Shown here: piece after piece, positions 18,838-28,362 of the stretch
How positions within the stretch are numbered: the first letter of the stretch is position 1
Layout of the letters: each line of letters starts with the position of its first letter
Assembly (NCBI GenBank): GCA_030148915.1
Contig: JASBSN010000043.1
Location: 1-64,000, forward strand
Direction: 5' to 3'
Source of the DNA: Thiogranum sp.
GTDB taxonomy: Bacteria; Pseudomonadota; Gammaproteobacteria; DSM-19610
DNA: 64,000 nucleotides
Notes under the pieces: generated by a model
What the model was told of the DNA's origin: nothing
The model's input: the letters and a program-made list of their open reading frames with translations, nothing else
The model's database searches: none
Position numbers and translations under genes: made by a program

Positions 18838-20228
18838 CACGGCCTGTCTTCGCGGTGGTCGGACACCCCAATAAAGGCAAGAGCAGCATTGTCGCGACCT
18901 TGGCAGGCGACGAAAGCGTGGCTATTTCCGCGTTACCCGGCACCACGGCCGCCGCGCGTGAGTACCCCATGGTGGTCGATGGCGAGACCTTGTACGTGCT
19001 CATTGACACGCCCGGGTTTCAGCGCGCGCGCGAAGCGCTGGAATGGATGCAGGCGCAGAGCGGTTCCAGCGTCGATCGCCCCGATATCGTGCGCCGTTTC
19101 GTCGAGCAGCACCGGCAGGACGAACGTTTTGCCGCCGAGTGCCGTCTGCTGGCGCCGCTGCTCGAGGGCGCGGGCATCCTCTATGTGGTCGACGGCTCGC
19201 GCCCCTTCGGCGATGAGTACGAGGCGGAAATGGAAATCCTGCGCTGGACCGGTCAGCCGAGCCTGGCGCTGATCAATATGATTGGCAGCGGCGACTACCG
19301 CGGGGAATGGCAAAAGGCGCTGGGACAGTTTTTCCGTATCGTGCGGGTGTTCAATGCCATGAACGCGGATTTCGATAAACGCGTTCAGCTGCTGCTGGCG
19401 TTCGGGCAACTGCGCGAAGACTGGCGCCCGGCGCTGGAGCGCGCGGTGCAGGCGCTGCAGGCCGAACAGGCGCTGCGCCGTTCGTTGGCGGCCCGCCTCA
19501 TTGCCGAATGCCTGGCCGCCATGATCGTGCACAGGCGCCGCCAAGCGGTGCCCGATACGGCGCCTGGCGAGCCATTGCGCGAGCAGTTGCGCGCCGCCTA
19601 CCGTCGGGATCTGGTGAGCATGGAAAACGACTGCCGTCGGCAAGTGGAGCAGGTGTACCACTACCGTCACCTGCAGCGCCAGGAGGCGCTGGTAGAGGTG
19701 CTCGACGCGGACCTGTTCGCCGCACAGACCTGGCGGCTGTTCGGATTGACGCGCCAGCAGTTGGTCGCCACCGGTGGGCTCGGCGGCGCCGCCGCGGGCG
19801 GGGTGGTCGACGTCGCCGTGGGCGGGCATTCGCTGTTGCTCGGCACCGGTATCGGCGCGCTCATCGGTGGGATTTCGGCCTGGGCGACGGCCGACCGGGT
19901 GGCCGATATCAAGCTGCTCGGAAGGCCACTGGGTGGTCAGGAGCTCAGCGTCGGCCCGATGCGCAACATAAACTTCCCTTACGTGGTACTGGGGCGCGCG
20001 CTGTGGCACCAGCGCATGGTGGAGGATCGTACCCACGCCAGCCGGGCGCCGCTGGAGATCGCCGCCGTACCGGGAGCGCTCCAGGTCGCCGGCCTGCAAC
20101 AACGTAAAAGTCTGGAAAAGATTTTCGCCGCGCTGCGCAAGCAGGCCGCCCTCGAACCGGCGTTGCTGGATCGACTGAGTGCCTCGATCGAAGGGCTGAT
20201 GCAAGCCGGCGATACCGCTCCGCCCTGA
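18834..20228 (+). CDS. GTPase with DUF3482 domain
   Basis: 464 residues. The GTPase part has G1 GHPNKGKSS, a G2-region threonine in LPGTTAA, G3 DTPGF and a weak G4 (NMIGSGD instead of NKxD), so nucleotide specificity is uncertain. The C-terminal DUF3482 region contains a glycine-rich amphipathic stretch (GGLGGAAAGGVVDVAVGGHSLLLGTGIGALIGGISAWATA) that could insert into or lie on the membrane. Coupled to the DUF2868 membrane protein, it probably acts at that partner. Process unknown. Confidence 0.85.
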   Translation: MTRPVFAVVGHPNKGKSSIVATLAGDESVAISALPGTTAAAREYPMVVDGETLYVLIDTPGFQRAREALEWMQAQSGSSVDRPDIVRRFVEQHRQDERFAAECRLLAPLLEGAGILYVVDGSRPFGDEYEAEMEILRWTGQPSLALINMIGSGDYRGEWQKALGQFFRIVRVFNAMNADFDKRVQLLLAFGQLREDWRPALERAVQALQAEQALRRSLAARLIAECLAAMIVHRRRQAVPDTAPGEPLREQLRAAYRRDLVSMENDCRRQVEQVYHYRHLQRQEALVEVLDADLFAAQTWRLFGLTRQQLVATGGLGGAAAGGVVDVAVGGHSLLLGTGIGALIGGISAWATADRVADIKLLGRPLGGQELSVGPMRNINFPYVVLGRALWHQRMVEDRTHASRAPLEIAAVPGALQVAGLQQRKSLEKIFAALRKQAALEPALLDRLSASIEGLMQAGDTAPP

Positions 20229-20339
20229 GTGCGGCCTAGTCAATTCATACTCGCTCAGCGATACAGTAGCGGGCGATATCGTGAGAGAATCGTCCCCACA
20301 CCGGTACGCCGATCACCTGGAAGCTAACAGTCGCCCCCT

Positions 20340-21977
20340 ATGCATTCCGATATTCTCGCCATCAGCATCGCCTACCTAAGCGGCCTGATCGCACGCAGCC
20401 TGGCGCTGCCGCCGCTGATCGGTTACCTGCTCGCCGGCTTTGTCCTGTATGCCGGCGGCAGCCGCCTGAGCCCGACATTGACGGGGCTGGCCGATCTTGG
20501 CGTCACGCTGTTGTTGTTTACCATCGGTCTGAAATTAAGGCTCAGCAGTCTGCTGATGCCGCAGATTTGGGCGGTGGCCGCGCTGCACATGCTCGGCGCC
20601 GTCGTGCTGGGTACGGCGAGCGTGTGGCTTCTGGGGGCGCTCGGGGTGGGTCTGTTCGCCGACCTGGACGCCGCTTCGGTGGCGCTGGTGGCGTTTGCGC
20701 TGAGCTTTTCCAGCACCGTTTTTGCCGTCAAAGTGCTGGAAGAGAAAGGCGAGATGTATTCGCTCTATGGGCGTATCGCGGTGGGTATTCTGGTGGTTCA
20801 GGACATCGCCGCGGTGTTGTTTCTGGCCGCCTCGCTGGGCAAGGTGCCGACAGTGTGGGCCCTGGGCCTGGTGGCGCTACTGCCACTCAAGCCGGTGCTG
20901 CAACGCCTGCTGGATAAATCCGGCCACGGTGAGCTGCAGATCCTGTTCGGTCTGACCCTGGCCCTGGGCGGTGCGCAGTTGTTCGAGTTGGTCAACATCA
21001 AAGGCGATCTCGGTGCGCTGCTGCTCGGTGTCTTGCTGGCCAGTCACCCGCGCGCCTCGGAACTGGCGCGGCAGTTGCTGGGGTTTAAGGATCTGTTCCT
21101 GGTGGGCTTCTTTCTTTCCATCGGGCTGTCCGGTCCGATCAGCGTGGAAGCGGTTGGTGTGGCGCTGCTGCTGTTAGCGCTGGTGCCGCTGAAAAGCGGA
21201 TTGTTCTTTTTGCTGATGTCGCGCTTTCATCTACGGCTGCGTACTTCGGTGCTGGCCTCGCTCAGCCTGAGTAATTACAGCGAGTTCGGCCTGATCGTCT
21301 GTGCTATCGGTGTCACCCAGGGTTGGATCGGCAGCGAAGTGCTGATCACTCTGGCGATTGCGCTGTCGCTGTCGTTTATCATTGCGGCGCCGCTGAATGT
21401 GGCCTCTTACCGAATCTATGTGCACTTGCGACCCTGGCTGGCGGGTTTTGAAACATCGCAACGTATCGCCGAGGAGGAAAGTATCATGCCCGGCGACACC
21501 TCGGTGATTGTGTTCGGCATGGGACGGGTCGGTACCGGTGCCTACGACGCCATGCGCCAGCGCCTGGGCGATCTGGTGCTCGGGGTGGACGTCGATCAGA
21601 TGACCGTTGATGAACAGCAGACGCAGGCGCGCCGGGTGATCCTCGGCAGCGCCACCGATCCGGATTTCTGGGATCGTATTCAACTGGATTTCGAGTCGGT
21701 GAACCTGGTTTTGCTGGCGATGCCCAACACCCAGGAGAACCTGTTCGCCGCCCGTCAACTGAAAGAGCTCGGTTACACCGGGAGGATCGCCGCCATCGCC
21801 AAATACGCCGACGAAACCGACGCGCTGATGCAGGCCGGCGTGCACGCGGCATTTAATCTGTATGCGGAGGCGGGCGCCGGCTTTGCCGAGCACGTGTGCA
21901 GCGAATTGCTGACCCAGAGTGACGATCCCGCGCCCGGCGGTGGGAGCGGCGCTAAAGAAAACGCGACAACAAGGTAG
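20340..21977 (+). CDS. Kef-type monovalent cation:proton antiporter
   Basis: 545 residues. The N-terminal two thirds is a CPA2 sodium/hydrogen exchanger domain with about 12 membrane segments (start ILAISIAYLSGLIARSLALPPLIGYLLAGFVLY; FALSFSSTVFAVKVLEEKGE). The C-terminal RCK/TrkA-N domain (VIVFGMGRVGTGAYDAM; GVDVDQMTVDEQQ) binds a nucleotide. The layout resembles YbaL/KefB-type potassium or proton antiporters. The last 26 bp overlap the convergent MgtE gene. The ATG is supported by the hydrophobic N-terminus, not by a clear ribosome site. Confidence 0.9.
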   Translation: MHSDILAISIAYLSGLIARSLALPPLIGYLLAGFVLYAGGSRLSPTLTGLADLGVTLLLFTIGLKLRLSSLLMPQIWAVAALHMLGAVVLGTASVWLLGALGVGLFADLDAASVALVAFALSFSSTVFAVKVLEEKGEMYSLYGRIAVGILVVQDIAAVLFLAASLGKVPTVWALGLVALLPLKPVLQRLLDKSGHGELQILFGLTLALGGAQLFELVNIKGDLGALLLGVLLASHPRASELARQLLGFKDLFLVGFFLSIGLSGPISVEAVGVALLLLALVPLKSGLFFLLMSRFHLRLRTSVLASLSLSNYSEFGLIVCAIGVTQGWIGSEVLITLAIALSLSFIIAAPLNVASYRIYVHLRPWLAGFETSQRIAEEESIMPGDTSVIVFGMGRVGTGAYDAMRQRLGDLVLGVDVDQMTVDEQQTQARRVILGSATDPDFWDRIQLDFESVNLVLLAMPNTQENLFAARQLKELGYTGRIAAIAKYADETDALMQAGVHAAFNLYAEAGAGFAEHVCSELLTQSDDPAPGGGSGAKENATTR

Positions 21978-23256
21978 CCAGACCAAGGAAACTGAAGAAA
22001 CCGACGATATCCGTGACCGTCGTGAGGATGATCGACGCCGACTGCGCCGGGTCCAGACCCACGCGCGTCAACAGCAGGGGGATAGCGGCCCCGGCGAGGC
22101 CCGCCAGGGCCATGGAGAGTACCATGGCGCAGGCGATCACCAGCGCCAGTCCGACAGAGTGACTCCAGATCAATACGCCGAGCCCGGTCACCAGGGCGAT
22201 GGCGATACCGTTGAGCGCGCCGGCCGCGACTTCTTTGAACACCACGCGTTGCCACTGACGCAAGCGGATCTCGCGCAACGCCAGTCCGCGCATAATCACC
22301 GCCAGCGCCTGCGCCCCGGTGTTGCCCGATTGTCCGGCGACGACCGGCAACAGGACCGCCAGCGCGGTGAACTGGGCGATGGTGTTCTCGAACAGGCCGA
22401 CCACGGCAGCGGCGAGAAAGGCGGTGACCAGATTGATGTTCAGCCAAGGCAGGCGCTTGCGTACGGCGAACAGCGGCGAGGACAGGGCGCGCTCCTCACG
22501 GCTGACACCGACCATCGCCTGCAAGTCGCCGGCGGCTTCTTCCTGCGCCGCCTGGATGACCGTCGCCTGGTGAATGACGCCAAGCAGATGGTCGTCGATG
22601 TCGACCACCGGCAGGAACTCCAGACGGTAACGTGAAAACAGCTCGACGATATCTTCGCGCGGCGTCAGCGCGTGGACCCGTACCGGTGCGCTTTTGGCGA
22701 TCTGGGCGAGTGGCGTGTCGGGATCGGCGCGCACCACGTCCACCAGCCTCGCCAGGCCGACCAGTTTCCCTGCCGCGTCGGTTACCAGCAGTGCGCCGCT
22801 GTCGCGCGGCGACAGGCGGCGCACTCGCGCCAGTGCCTGTTTGGCCGTGTGCCGGGCCGGTATGCTGGGTGCGCGCGGTTGCATCAGCCGCCCGGCGCTG
22901 CCTTCGGGGTAATCCATCAGCTCGCGCAGCTCGCGCGCCAGCTGTGGCTGCAAACCGGTTAACAGCGTTTCGCGCTGGGCATTGGGCAGGCTGCTGACCA
23001 GCAACGCGGCGCCGACCGGATCCATGGCGCCGAGAATGCGATCGGCGAGCGCGGGGCGCAGTTGCTGCAGGCCGGCTGCGGCGAGCGCCGTGGAGATACG
23101 CGTGAGGATCCGCGCGGCGCGTTCCGGGGTCTGCACGCGCAGCAGCTGGACAATTTCCTCCAACGGCGCGGACTCCAGCGCCTCGGTGGCTTCTTGTGGG
23201 TACAGGTCGATGTAGGTATCGGCCAGCGAGCGCGACAGCGTGCGCAGGTCAGTCAT
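21952..23256 (-). CDS. mgtE: MgtE-type magnesium transporter
   Basis: 434 residues. The N-terminal MgtE superhelical domain (about 20-130), tandem CBS domains (about 130-240: SGALLVTDAAGKLVGLARLVDVV and EFLPVVDIDDHLLGVIH), then five membrane helices including the pore segment PVVAGQSGNTGAQALAVIMRGLAL, which carries the conserved acidic/asparagine-rich selectivity region. It overlaps the upstream MgtE_N/CBS gene by 8 nt and the convergent antiporter gene by 26 nt. Probably the transport subunit of a three-gene unit. Confidence 0.9.
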   Translation of the reverse strand: MTDLRTLSRSLADTYIDLYPQEATEALESAPLEEIVQLLRVQTPERAARILTRISTALAAAGLQQLRPALADRILGAMDPVGAALLVSSLPNAQRETLLTGLQPQLARELRELMDYPEGSAGRLMQPRAPSIPARHTAKQALARVRRLSPRDSGALLVTDAAGKLVGLARLVDVVRADPDTPLAQIAKSAPVRVHALTPREDIVELFSRYRLEFLPVVDIDDHLLGVIHQATVIQAAQEEAAGDLQAMVGVSREERALSSPLFAVRKRLPWLNINLVTAFLAAAVVGLFENTIAQFTALAVLLPVVAGQSGNTGAQALAVIMRGLALREIRLRQWQRVVFKEVAAGALNGIAIALVTGLGVLIWSHSVGLALVIACAMVLSMALAGLAGAAIPLLLTRVGLDPAQSASIILTTVTDIVGFFSFLGLATLLSRFL

Positions 23257-24094
23257 GGCGCTCGGGAGGTTGCAGTGTCTTACCGGTGGCGATCAGCGTC
23301 GAGAGCAGGTGTCCGGCGGAGACCGAAAACAGTTCGCCGACCGCCATAAAGGTGTTCAGGCTGCCGCTGACCGCACCGCGCTGTGGCGCTTGCTCCTGGA
23401 AGCGGCGTAAGGTCTTGTGGCGGATGACGCCCAACAGCACCTGGTTTTCATCGGTCACCGGCAGGGCGTGAAATTCCTGCCAGTAGGGGCTGTCGTTGAC
23501 GCTACGCAGCGGGTCTGACGCCCCCAGACTGATCACCCGGGTGTGCATGACCTGGGCGACCGTGTCCGAGGGGGTTGCATTGATCAGTTCGTGCAGTGTC
23601 AGTACGCCCATCAGCTGGGATTGTGAATTGGTCACGTACAAGTAGAATTTGGCTCCACGGCGCATCCGTTTGACGCGTTTAATGGCGTGACGAACGCTGA
23701 GCTCAGCGGGCAGACTGGCGAGCGTGGCGTCCATCAGCGCGCCGGCGGTGCCCTCGGCATAGGGGAGCAGACGGCGCAGCGCGATCGCCTGTTCGCTCGG
23801 CAGTGTTTCCAGCAGTGTCTCGCGTCGCGGGCGCTCGAGCCGGCGCAGCATCATCACCTGAAGATCCGGCGGCAACCGGGCCAACAGTTCTCCGGCACGG
23901 GCCGGTGCGCTGGCCAGCAGAAAAGCGGCGGCGTAACCCGGGCTGAAGTGCTGCAGCACTTCCTCTTGGATCGTGCGGCTAACAGAGGCGAGATAACGCG
24001 CCACGCTGTCGGCCGGAAAATCCTCCAGAACCTGTGCCGCAGCCTGCGGCTGGTCACGCAGAAAGGCACTGCCGAGGCGCGATAGCGGATTCAC
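23249..24094 (-). CDS. Soluble MgtE_N/CBS protein without channel domain
   Basis: 281 residues, GTG start overlapping the preceding stop (GTGA). It repeats the cytosolic half of MgtE: the MgtE intracellular N-terminal superhelix (FPADSVARYLASVSRTIQEEVLQHFSPGYAAAFL ... EGTAGALMDATLASLPAELSVRHAIKRV) and a CBS pair (FYLYVTNSQSQLMGVLTLHELI; FHALPVTDENQVLLGVIRHKTL). It ends where the membrane part would begin, with a short remnant (LNTFMAVGELFSVSAGHLLSTLI). It may be a regulatory partner of the adjacent MgtE, or a C-terminally lost paralogue. Confidence 0.85.
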   Translation of the reverse strand: MNPLSRLGSAFLRDQPQAAAQVLEDFPADSVARYLASVSRTIQEEVLQHFSPGYAAAFLLASAPARAGELLARLPPDLQVMMLRRLERPRRETLLETLPSEQAIALRRLLPYAEGTAGALMDATLASLPAELSVRHAIKRVKRMRRGAKFYLYVTNSQSQLMGVLTLHELINATPSDTVAQVMHTRVISLGASDPLRSVNDSPYWQEFHALPVTDENQVLLGVIRHKTLRRFQEQAPQRGAVSGSLNTFMAVGELFSVSAGHLLSTLIATGKTLQPPERHD

Positions 24095-24927
24095 GTGGGC
24101 CCGTTCCGGGACAGTTGTACCGAGACTTCCTCCTGGAAACGCCGTGCCGGAATCAGCGTCTGCCCGTCTACGGTTTCGAGTACCACACTGGTGCGCGTGA
24201 AGCGCAGAATCCGACCTTCGATGTCGCCGATACGCACCTGATCGCCGACATGGTAGGTCTGGGCGATCGACTGGGCGGCCAACAGGTTCTCGATCGAAAC
24301 GCGCGCGCCAAAGGCGAAGGCCAGCGCCAGGGCGCCGAGCACCACGGCAAACAGAGTCACGACCAGGGCCACCAGCAGACTGTTGTCGATGCCGATCTGC
24401 CCGGCGGCAATGGAAAAGACAATCAGCAGTACCAGCGTCTGCCCCAGGCGCCCCAGCACTTCGCCCTGTTCAATGCCGAGGTTGTGGCTGCTGCGTTGCA
24501 AAATAGCGCGCGTCACCTCGGCGAACCACAGGCCGATAAACAGAATCAACAGACCGGCGATCAATCGCGGCAGGTAATTGGTGACCGCCGCAAGCAGACT
24601 GGAAATGATCTTCAGCTGCAGCACCTGTGCTGCGGCGAGAACGAAAAACAGCAATACCATCCAGAAGACAACGCGACTGACGATTGCCGGCGCGGCGCTG
24701 TAAGAGCGCGGCTGCTGAATGCGGGTATCCATCGGCCGCGTGCGCGCCAAGCGGGTCAGGGTGCGTTCGGTGATCTGTGCGGTGGCGTAGCGTAACAACC
24801 GCGCCACACCCCAGCCGACCAGCAGCAGCACCGTAGCGCCGAGCAGCGACGGCAGGTATTCCAGTATCTGCACCGCCACCCGGCTGACCGAGGCGGTCAG
24901 GGTGGCGGTCCACTGTTGCAGTTCCAC
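24091..24927 (-). CDS. MscS-type mechanosensitive ion channel
   Basis: 278 residues, GTG start. Four hydrophobic segments (YLPSLLGATVLLLVGWGVARLL; IVSRVVFWMVLLFFVLAAAQVL; YLPRLIAGLLILFIGLWFAEVT; TLVLLIVFSIAAGQIGI) precede the pore helix region (ALVVTLFAVVLGALALAFAFGARVSIENLLA) and the MscS beta domain (YHVGDQVRIGDIEGRILRFTRTSVVLETVDGQTLIPARRF). The C-terminal alpha/beta cage is absent, as in short family members. First gene of the mgtE operon, consistent with osmotic/ionic homeostasis. Confidence 0.88.
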   Translation of the reverse strand: MELQQWTATLTASVSRVAVQILEYLPSLLGATVLLLVGWGVARLLRYATAQITERTLTRLARTRPMDTRIQQPRSYSAAPAIVSRVVFWMVLLFFVLAAAQVLQLKIISSLLAAVTNYLPRLIAGLLILFIGLWFAEVTRAILQRSSHNLGIEQGEVLGRLGQTLVLLIVFSIAAGQIGIDNSLLVALVVTLFAVVLGALALAFAFGARVSIENLLAAQSIAQTYHVGDQVRIGDIEGRILRFTRTSVVLETVDGQTLIPARRFQEEVSVQLSRNGPT

Positions 24928-25057
24928 GGTGCGCAGCCTTTAGCCGGTAAGAGAAGACTATCTTGGTGCGAAACAGCAGGCTTTGCAACACGCTCGGCAA
25001 ACTGCTGCCGGCGGAATCGGTATGTATCTGGTGGTCCGATTGCGTTATAGTCAGCCT

Positions 25058-26512
25058 ATGCGCATCGACTGGAACCAGTACGACGCCGGCGGCTTCTACG
25101 ATGAGATGATCAGTTCGCCGGGCCAACCCCGGGCCGCGGCACGCGTCCTGGCAAATTACCTCAAATCCCTCAGTGACCAGAAGCTCGCCCGCCGTCAGCG
25201 GGCCGCGGAACTGGCCATTGAAGAAATGGGGATCACCTTTACGGTCTACAGCGAAGGCGAGAATATCGACCGCGCCTGGCCGTTCGATATCATCCCGCGG
25301 GTCGTTGCGCTGCGCGAGTGGCGCCAGATCGAGGCCGGGTTGAAACAACGCATGCAGGCGCTGAATCTGTTCATCGACGACGTCTATAACAAGCAGCGTA
25401 TCATCCGCGACAAAGTCTTCCCCAAGGACATGCTTACCAGCTCCAAGGACTATCTGCCGCAATGCGCCGGAGTCAGTCCGCGCTTTGGTGTCTGGGCCCA
25501 TATCTGCGGCTCGGATCTGGTGCGTGACGGGGACGGCACGGTCTACGTCCTGGAAGACAATCTGCGCGTGCCTTCCGGTGTTTCCTACATGATCCAGAAC
25601 CGCAGCGTGGCCAAGCGGGTCTTCCCTGAGCTGTTCCGCCGCCAGGCCATTTTGCCGGTCGACGACTACCCGGCGGCGCTGTTCGACATGCTGGCGGCGT
25701 TATCGCCACGGCCGCTGGACTACCCGGAAATTGTCGTCCTCACCCCGGGGATCTATAACTCCGCTTATTTCGAACACGCTTACCTGGCGCAGCAGATGGG
25801 CGCCGAACTGGTGGAGGGCGGCGATCTGGTGGTCGGCAGTGACGATTGCGTGTACATGCGCACCATCGACGGTCTGCAACGCGTGGATGTGATCTATCGC
25901 CGCGTCAACGATGATTTCATCGACCCCGAGGCGTTTCGAGAAGACTCGGCGCTGGGGTGCCCCGGGCTGCTGCGTGCCTGGCGAGCGGGTAATGTGGCGC
26001 TCGCCAATGCTCCCGGCTGCGGCGTCGCCGACGACAAGGTGGTGTATACCTATGTGCCGGACTTCATCCGCTACTACCTGGACGAGGAACCGATCCTGCC
26101 CAATGTGCCGTCCTACCGTTGCGAGGACGAGAAACAGCGCGGTCATGTGCTGGCCAATCTCAAGGATCTGGTGGTCAAACCGGCCAATGAGTCCGGCGGT
26201 TACGGCATGCTCGTCGGTCCGCAGTCGACCCTCAAAGAGCGCGAAAAATTCGCCACGCTGATACAGCGCCGGCCGCGCAACTACATCGCCCAGCCGGCCC
26301 TGGCGTTGTCCACCGCGCCAACGGTGGTCGGGCGTCACCTGGAGGCGCGTCATCTGGATCTGCGGCCCTTTATTCTCAGTGCCAAAGACACTTACGTAAC
26401 TGCCGGGGGGCTGACCCGGGTAGCGCTGCGCAAGGGTTCCCTGGTGGTCAATTCTTCCCAGGGGGGCGGCAGCAAAGACACCTGGGTGGTGGACAGCGGC
26501 GGGCGTTCCTGA
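25058..26512 (+). CDS. Circularly permuted ATP-grasp (type 2) protein
   Basis: 484 residues from MRIDWNQYDAG; the earlier ORF start lacks support. Family motifs are clear: GGFYDEMISSPGQPR, the ATP-grasp core GSDLVRDGDGTVYVLEDNLRVPSGVSYMIQNR, the GIYNSAYFEHAYLAQQMGAELVEGGDL segment, and LKDLVVKPANESGGYGMLVGP near the C-terminus. Such proteins are predicted amide or peptide ligases. It is followed with TGATG overlap by an alpha-E protein, and the convergent next gene encodes the Anbu protease: a conserved neighbourhood proposed to make and process a peptide modification. Confidence 0.88.
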   Translation: MRIDWNQYDAGGFYDEMISSPGQPRAAARVLANYLKSLSDQKLARRQRAAELAIEEMGITFTVYSEGENIDRAWPFDIIPRVVALREWRQIEAGLKQRMQALNLFIDDVYNKQRIIRDKVFPKDMLTSSKDYLPQCAGVSPRFGVWAHICGSDLVRDGDGTVYVLEDNLRVPSGVSYMIQNRSVAKRVFPELFRRQAILPVDDYPAALFDMLAALSPRPLDYPEIVVLTPGIYNSAYFEHAYLAQQMGAELVEGGDLVVGSDDCVYMRTIDGLQRVDVIYRRVNDDFIDPEAFREDSALGCPGLLRAWRAGNVALANAPGCGVADDKVVYTYVPDFIRYYLDEEPILPNVPSYRCEDEKQRGHVLANLKDLVVKPANESGGYGMLVGPQSTLKEREKFATLIQRRPRNYIAQPALALSTAPTVVGRHLEARHLDLRPFILSAKDTYVTAGGLTRVALRKGSLVVNSSQGGGSKDTWVVDSGGRS

Positions 26513-27450
26513 TGCTTTCAAGAGTGGCCGAACGGCTGTACTGGACCGGGCGCTATATCGAGCGCACGGAGAACACCGCGCGTCTGCTCAACGCGTTCAA
26601 GACTCTGATGCTGGATCTGCCCAAGGGCGTCGGTCTGTCGTGGGCGCAGCTGATCGATATCAGCGGCGGTCACGATGACTTCAAGGCCCGTTACCGCAGC
26701 GCCAACGAACGTAATACGCTGGCCTTTATGCTTTCCGACCGTGACAATCCCGGCGCTATTATCACCTGCCTGGGATTGGCGCGCGAAAATCTGCGTACCA
26801 CCCGCGACATCGCCCCCAGCGAGGGTTTCGAGAGTGTCAACGAACTGCTGATGTTTGTGCGCCGGCGGCTGGCCTCGAAACGTCCCGGCAATCATAACTA
26901 TGAGTTTTTGTCGCAGATTGTACAACGTTGCCAGGGTATCACCGGCTTGCTGGCCGGCACCATGAGTCAGGACGCCGCCTACCAGTTCGTGCGCGTCGGG
27001 CGCAACCTGGAGCGCGCCGACATGACCACGCGGATTCTCGATGTCGGCTCGGCGACCCTGATCGCTCCCGATGCAGAGTTGGAACGCCTGGAACACCGGC
27101 TGTGGACCTGGTTACTGAGCGCCTTGAGCGCCCACCAGGCTTATCGGCAGAGCGTGCGCCGCCAGGTCAGCGCGCCGGTGGCCGCCGGCTATCTGTTGCA
27201 CGACACCCTGTTCCCGCGTGCCGTGCTGCACACCCTTTGCGAGATTCGCGCCTGCCTGAAACAACTGCCGCGCAGTACCTCGGCGGTGCGCGCCGTGGGG
27301 CGTGTCGAGCGGCTGGTGAGAGACAGCGATGTGCACGAAATATTTCCGCAGACCTTCCACACTTTCATCGACGATCTGCAGGTGGCGCTCGGCGATATAC
27401 ACGCCAGCATTCAGCGTACCTGGTTCGAGCCGGCCGCCCGCAGCGATTAG
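26512..27450 (+). CDS. Alpha-E domain protein
   Basis: 312 residues, all-helical alpha-E domain with the hallmark N-terminus MLSRVAERLYWTGRYIERTENTARLLN, conserved ENLRTTRDIAPSEGFESVNEL, and the C-terminal EIFPQTFHTFIDDLQVAL. The domain nearly always accompanies circularly permuted ATP-grasp proteins; its own role is unknown. Its start overlaps the ATP-grasp stop, and its stop overlaps the stop of the convergent Anbu gene by 4 nt. The transglutaminase that often completes this set is not present here. Confidence 0.9.
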   Translation: MLSRVAERLYWTGRYIERTENTARLLNAFKTLMLDLPKGVGLSWAQLIDISGGHDDFKARYRSANERNTLAFMLSDRDNPGAIITCLGLARENLRTTRDIAPSEGFESVNELLMFVRRRLASKRPGNHNYEFLSQIVQRCQGITGLLAGTMSQDAAYQFVRVGRNLERADMTTRILDVGSATLIAPDAELERLEHRLWTWLLSALSAHQAYRQSVRRQVSAPVAAGYLLHDTLFPRAVLHTLCEIRACLKQLPRSTSAVRAVGRVERLVRDSDVHEIFPQTFHTFIDDLQVALGDIHASIQRTWFEPAARSD

Positions 27451-28226
27451 CCGTTGCTGGTCGGAGGGGTGTTTTTCGCTATCCCGCCCCGATCCCCGGG
27501 CGACTCACCCGGTTGCCAGTTGTAGCGGCGCAGCTCGGTAAAGGCTTCTTTCAGTTTCGCATCCCAGGCCAGCTTCAGATCGCTCAAGTAGGGATCTTCG
27601 GCGGCGAAAGTGAAATGGCGGTCGGTGCACAGCTGATCGGTGGCGTAGATCAGCACTTCGATCGGCGGGCCGACGGTGGCGTTGGAACGGGTGGTCGAGT
27701 CCATCGACACCAGCGCGCACAGCGCCGCTTCGCTCAACGGGGTATCTTTGCGGATAATGCGATCGAGAATGGGTTTGCCGTACTTCACCTCGCCGATCTG
27801 CAGATAGGGTGTTTCATCGGTGGCGGTGATGAAGTTGCCTTCCGGATACACCAGGCAAACCACCGGCGGGCTGCCGGCGATCTGTCCGCCAAGGATGAAG
27901 CTGGCGCTGGTATCGGCGTTGCTGGCGCTGTGTTTGGCCTGTTCCTCACGGTTGAGCATGCCGAGGTAATGCGCCGCTTCTTCGACCGTTTCCAGAGTGT
28001 TCAGATTCGGTTCGAGACCTTTTTTCATATCTCGCTGCAGGCGGGTGATGACCGATTGGGTGGTCGCCAGGTTGCCTGCCGTGAGGATCGTGAAAACACG
28101 CTGTCCCTCGGTGCCGAAGGAAAACATCTTACTGAAGGTGCTCAACTGGTCGGCACCGGCGTTGGTGCGCGAGTCGGAGGCGAAGACCAGCCCTTCTCTG
28201 ACTTTTATGGCAAGGCAATATGTCAT
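27447..28226 (-). CDS. Anbu-type bacterial proteasome-like peptidase
   Basis: 259 residues starting at MTYCLAIKVREGLVFASDSRTNAG; the 84-residue upstream extension in the ORF track has no support. The second residue is the expected N-terminal nucleophile threonine after methionine removal. The Ntn-hydrolase pattern continues with STFSKMFSF (conserved lysine region), ILTAGNLATTQSVITRL and ICVL-type strands. Anbu is an HslV-like self-compartmentalising peptidase found together with ATP-grasp and alpha-E genes. The C-terminal tail (after RRYNW) is low complexity and probably disordered. Confidence 0.9.
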   Translation of the reverse strand: MTYCLAIKVREGLVFASDSRTNAGADQLSTFSKMFSFGTEGQRVFTILTAGNLATTQSVITRLQRDMKKGLEPNLNTLETVEEAAHYLGMLNREEQAKHSASNADTSASFILGGQIAGSPPVVCLVYPEGNFITATDETPYLQIGEVKYGKPILDRIIRKDTPLSEAALCALVSMDSTTRSNATVGPPIEVLIYATDQLCTDRHFTFAAEDPYLSDLKLAWDAKLKEAFTELRRYNWQPGESPGDRGGIAKNTPPTSNG

Positions 28227-28362
28227 AATAACGCTGTAATGAACCCTGTTGCTGTAATTTCGGCCGCGGTGCGGTGAGGGCAGAGTGTCTGCCAGATTGA
28301 GGTGGACGTCAATCGGCGCCGAGGATATTTGGTGGATCCGGGCGAGTCCGGCGGAGAACGGT

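Noticed and set aside
18933-20243. 436-residue minus-strand ORF
   Set aside because: Antisense shadow of the DUF3482 GTPase gene, rich in Arg/His/Gln as typical for GC-rich antisense frames.
26928-28277. 449-residue plus-strand ORF
   Set aside because: It overlaps the alpha-E gene in another frame and runs antisense to the Anbu gene; its composition is a shadow.
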